Shown piece after piece: positions 5,862 through 6,285 of a stretch of DNA of 6,285 nt. The notes under the pieces were generated by a model that saw only the letters and a program-made list of their open reading frames with translations, ran no database searches and was not told the DNA's origin. Every line of letters begins with the position of its first letter. Position 1 is the stretch's first letter. The DNA comes from Methyloprofundus sp. (lineage in GTDB: Bacteria > Pseudomonadota > Gammaproteobacteria > Methylococcales > Methylomonadaceae). A program made the position numbers and the translations under genes. The stretch is taken from the NCBI GenBank assembly GCA_030636485.1, contig DAOVWV010000106.1:1-6285 (forward strand), read 5' to 3'.

Positions 5862-6239
5862 GGGGACGACCTGGCTTCGACGTGGGTAGCAAAACCTTAG
5901 GTGCATGTCGAGGACAGTACACCTCGTAAAATCTACTGACAATTAAGTATTCGCAAATGACGAAAACTACTCAATGGCTTTAGCTGCTTAAACCCAGCAC
6001 CATTCTCCTGGCTACATGTGCTTATGCGTGTAGAGTCTTTCGGGACATCCAGGAGTCACTCTACATAAGATCGCGTTAAGAACTTTGTTCGGAGTTCCGC
6101 CTCGCTAAATCCAATCGAAATCGCTAAAAGTATCTTGGTCCGACGGGTAGCTTTTAGTTAAATCAAAGTGCGGAATAAACATGTAGATCCAAAGGCGGAG
6201 TGCTTGCGGACGGGGGTTCAATTCCCCCCGTCTCCACCA
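5862..6239 (+). ncRNA. ssrA: Transfer-messenger RNA (tmRNA)
   Basis: tmRNA, with SmpB, rescues ribosomes stalled on broken mRNAs and adds a degradation tag. The gene is complete and of the one-piece type, 378 bases. The 5' GGGGACG (5862-5868) pairs with CGTCTCC (6229-6235) to form the acceptor stem, with one G-U pair as in E. coli. The T-arm, with loop TTCAATT, and an encoded CCA (6237-6239) follow. The conserved CTTCGACGTGGG and GCAAAACC segments lie near the 5' end. A pseudoknot is visible: CTCCTGG (6005-6011) pairs with CCAGGAG (6049-6055), interleaved with TGTAGAGT (6029-6036) and ACTCTACA (6058-6065). CTAAAAG (6124-6130) and CTTTTAG (6151-6157) form part of a later one. The tag reading frame is at 5953-5991. 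No terminator is visible before the window ends. Confidence 0.97.
5953..5991 (+). other. tmRNA tag reading frame, ANDENYSMALAA
   Basis: The resume codon is GCA at 5953, preceded by a T and an A at -5 and -4, as in E. coli, where these bases set the frame. The frame encodes ANDENYSMALAA and then TAA (5989-5991). With the alanine carried by tmRNA the tag is 13 residues. The N-terminal ANDENY, the region bound by the SspB adaptor in E. coli, and the C-terminal ALAA, the ClpXP signal, are both kept. Ser-Met is inserted between them compared with ANDENYALAA. Confidence 0.9.
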
Positions 6240-6285
6240 AAATTAAGTTCAGCAAGATTTAAAATAAACCCGAAACACCTTGGTA
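6240..6285. other. Region downstream of ssrA, nothing recognised
   Basis: The last 46 bases are A+T-rich. They contain no ORF start, hairpin with T-run or clear attachment-site duplicate that I can see. The ssrA terminator presumably lies beyond the window. Confidence 0.4.

Noticed and set aside
5640..5900. An 86-codon plus-strand ORF between the HAD gene and ssrA
   Set aside because: It runs through the inverted-repeat element and into the tmRNA gene, has no ribosome-binding site, and shows no protein-like pattern.
6210..6285. ssrA 3' end as an occupied integration site
   Set aside because: tmRNA 3' ends are common attachment sites, but no duplicate of the 3' end or integrase gene is visible in the 46 bases that follow.

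Overview
The window looks like ordinary chromosome of an A+T-rich gammaproteobacterium. The evidence is the lepA-lepB-DUF4845-rnc gene order, an RppH-type Nudix hydrolase next to a HAD-IB phosphatase, a TusC/DsrF-type protein and a one-piece tmRNA whose tag begins ANDENY. I cannot name a genus. No phage, CRISPR array or complete insertion sequence is visible.

Layout. Positions 1-3550, minus strand, form a tightly packed operon read right to left: lepA (elongation factor 4), lepB (signal peptidase I), a small membrane-anchored DUF4845 protein, and rnc (RNase III, cut by the left window edge before its C-terminal end). The gaps are 15 bp and 14 bp, followed by a 4-base GTGA overlap. Positions 3551-3838 are a 288-bp leader/intergenic region with a small inverted repeat but no convincing gene. 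Positions 3839-4728, minus strand, hold rppH followed by a one-base-overlapping tusC/dsrF-like gene. The 4729-4924 spacer is divergent. A HAD-IB phosphatase runs rightward from 4925 to 5611. A nested, 155-bp inverted-repeat element (5615-5769) starts three bases after its stop codon. Then come a -10 box and the complete ssrA gene for tmRNA (5862-6239). The last 46 bases hold nothing I can identify.

How the genes relate. Most are housekeeping functions of translation, RNA processing and export. LepA acts on the ribosome and tmRNA rescues stalled ribosomes. RNase III and RppH process or destabilise RNA. LepB cleaves secretory signal peptides. The TusC-like protein belongs to a sulfur-relay family used for tRNA thiolation or sulfur oxidation, but its usual partners are not seen beside it.

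The most notable observation is in LepA. The protein is full length and otherwise canonical, but its GTP-binding P-loop reads AHIYHVKST where the family has AHIDHGKST, so the usually invariant glycine before the lysine is lost. This is either a sequence error or a real GTPase defect. I found no evidence of a wholly new multi-gene system.
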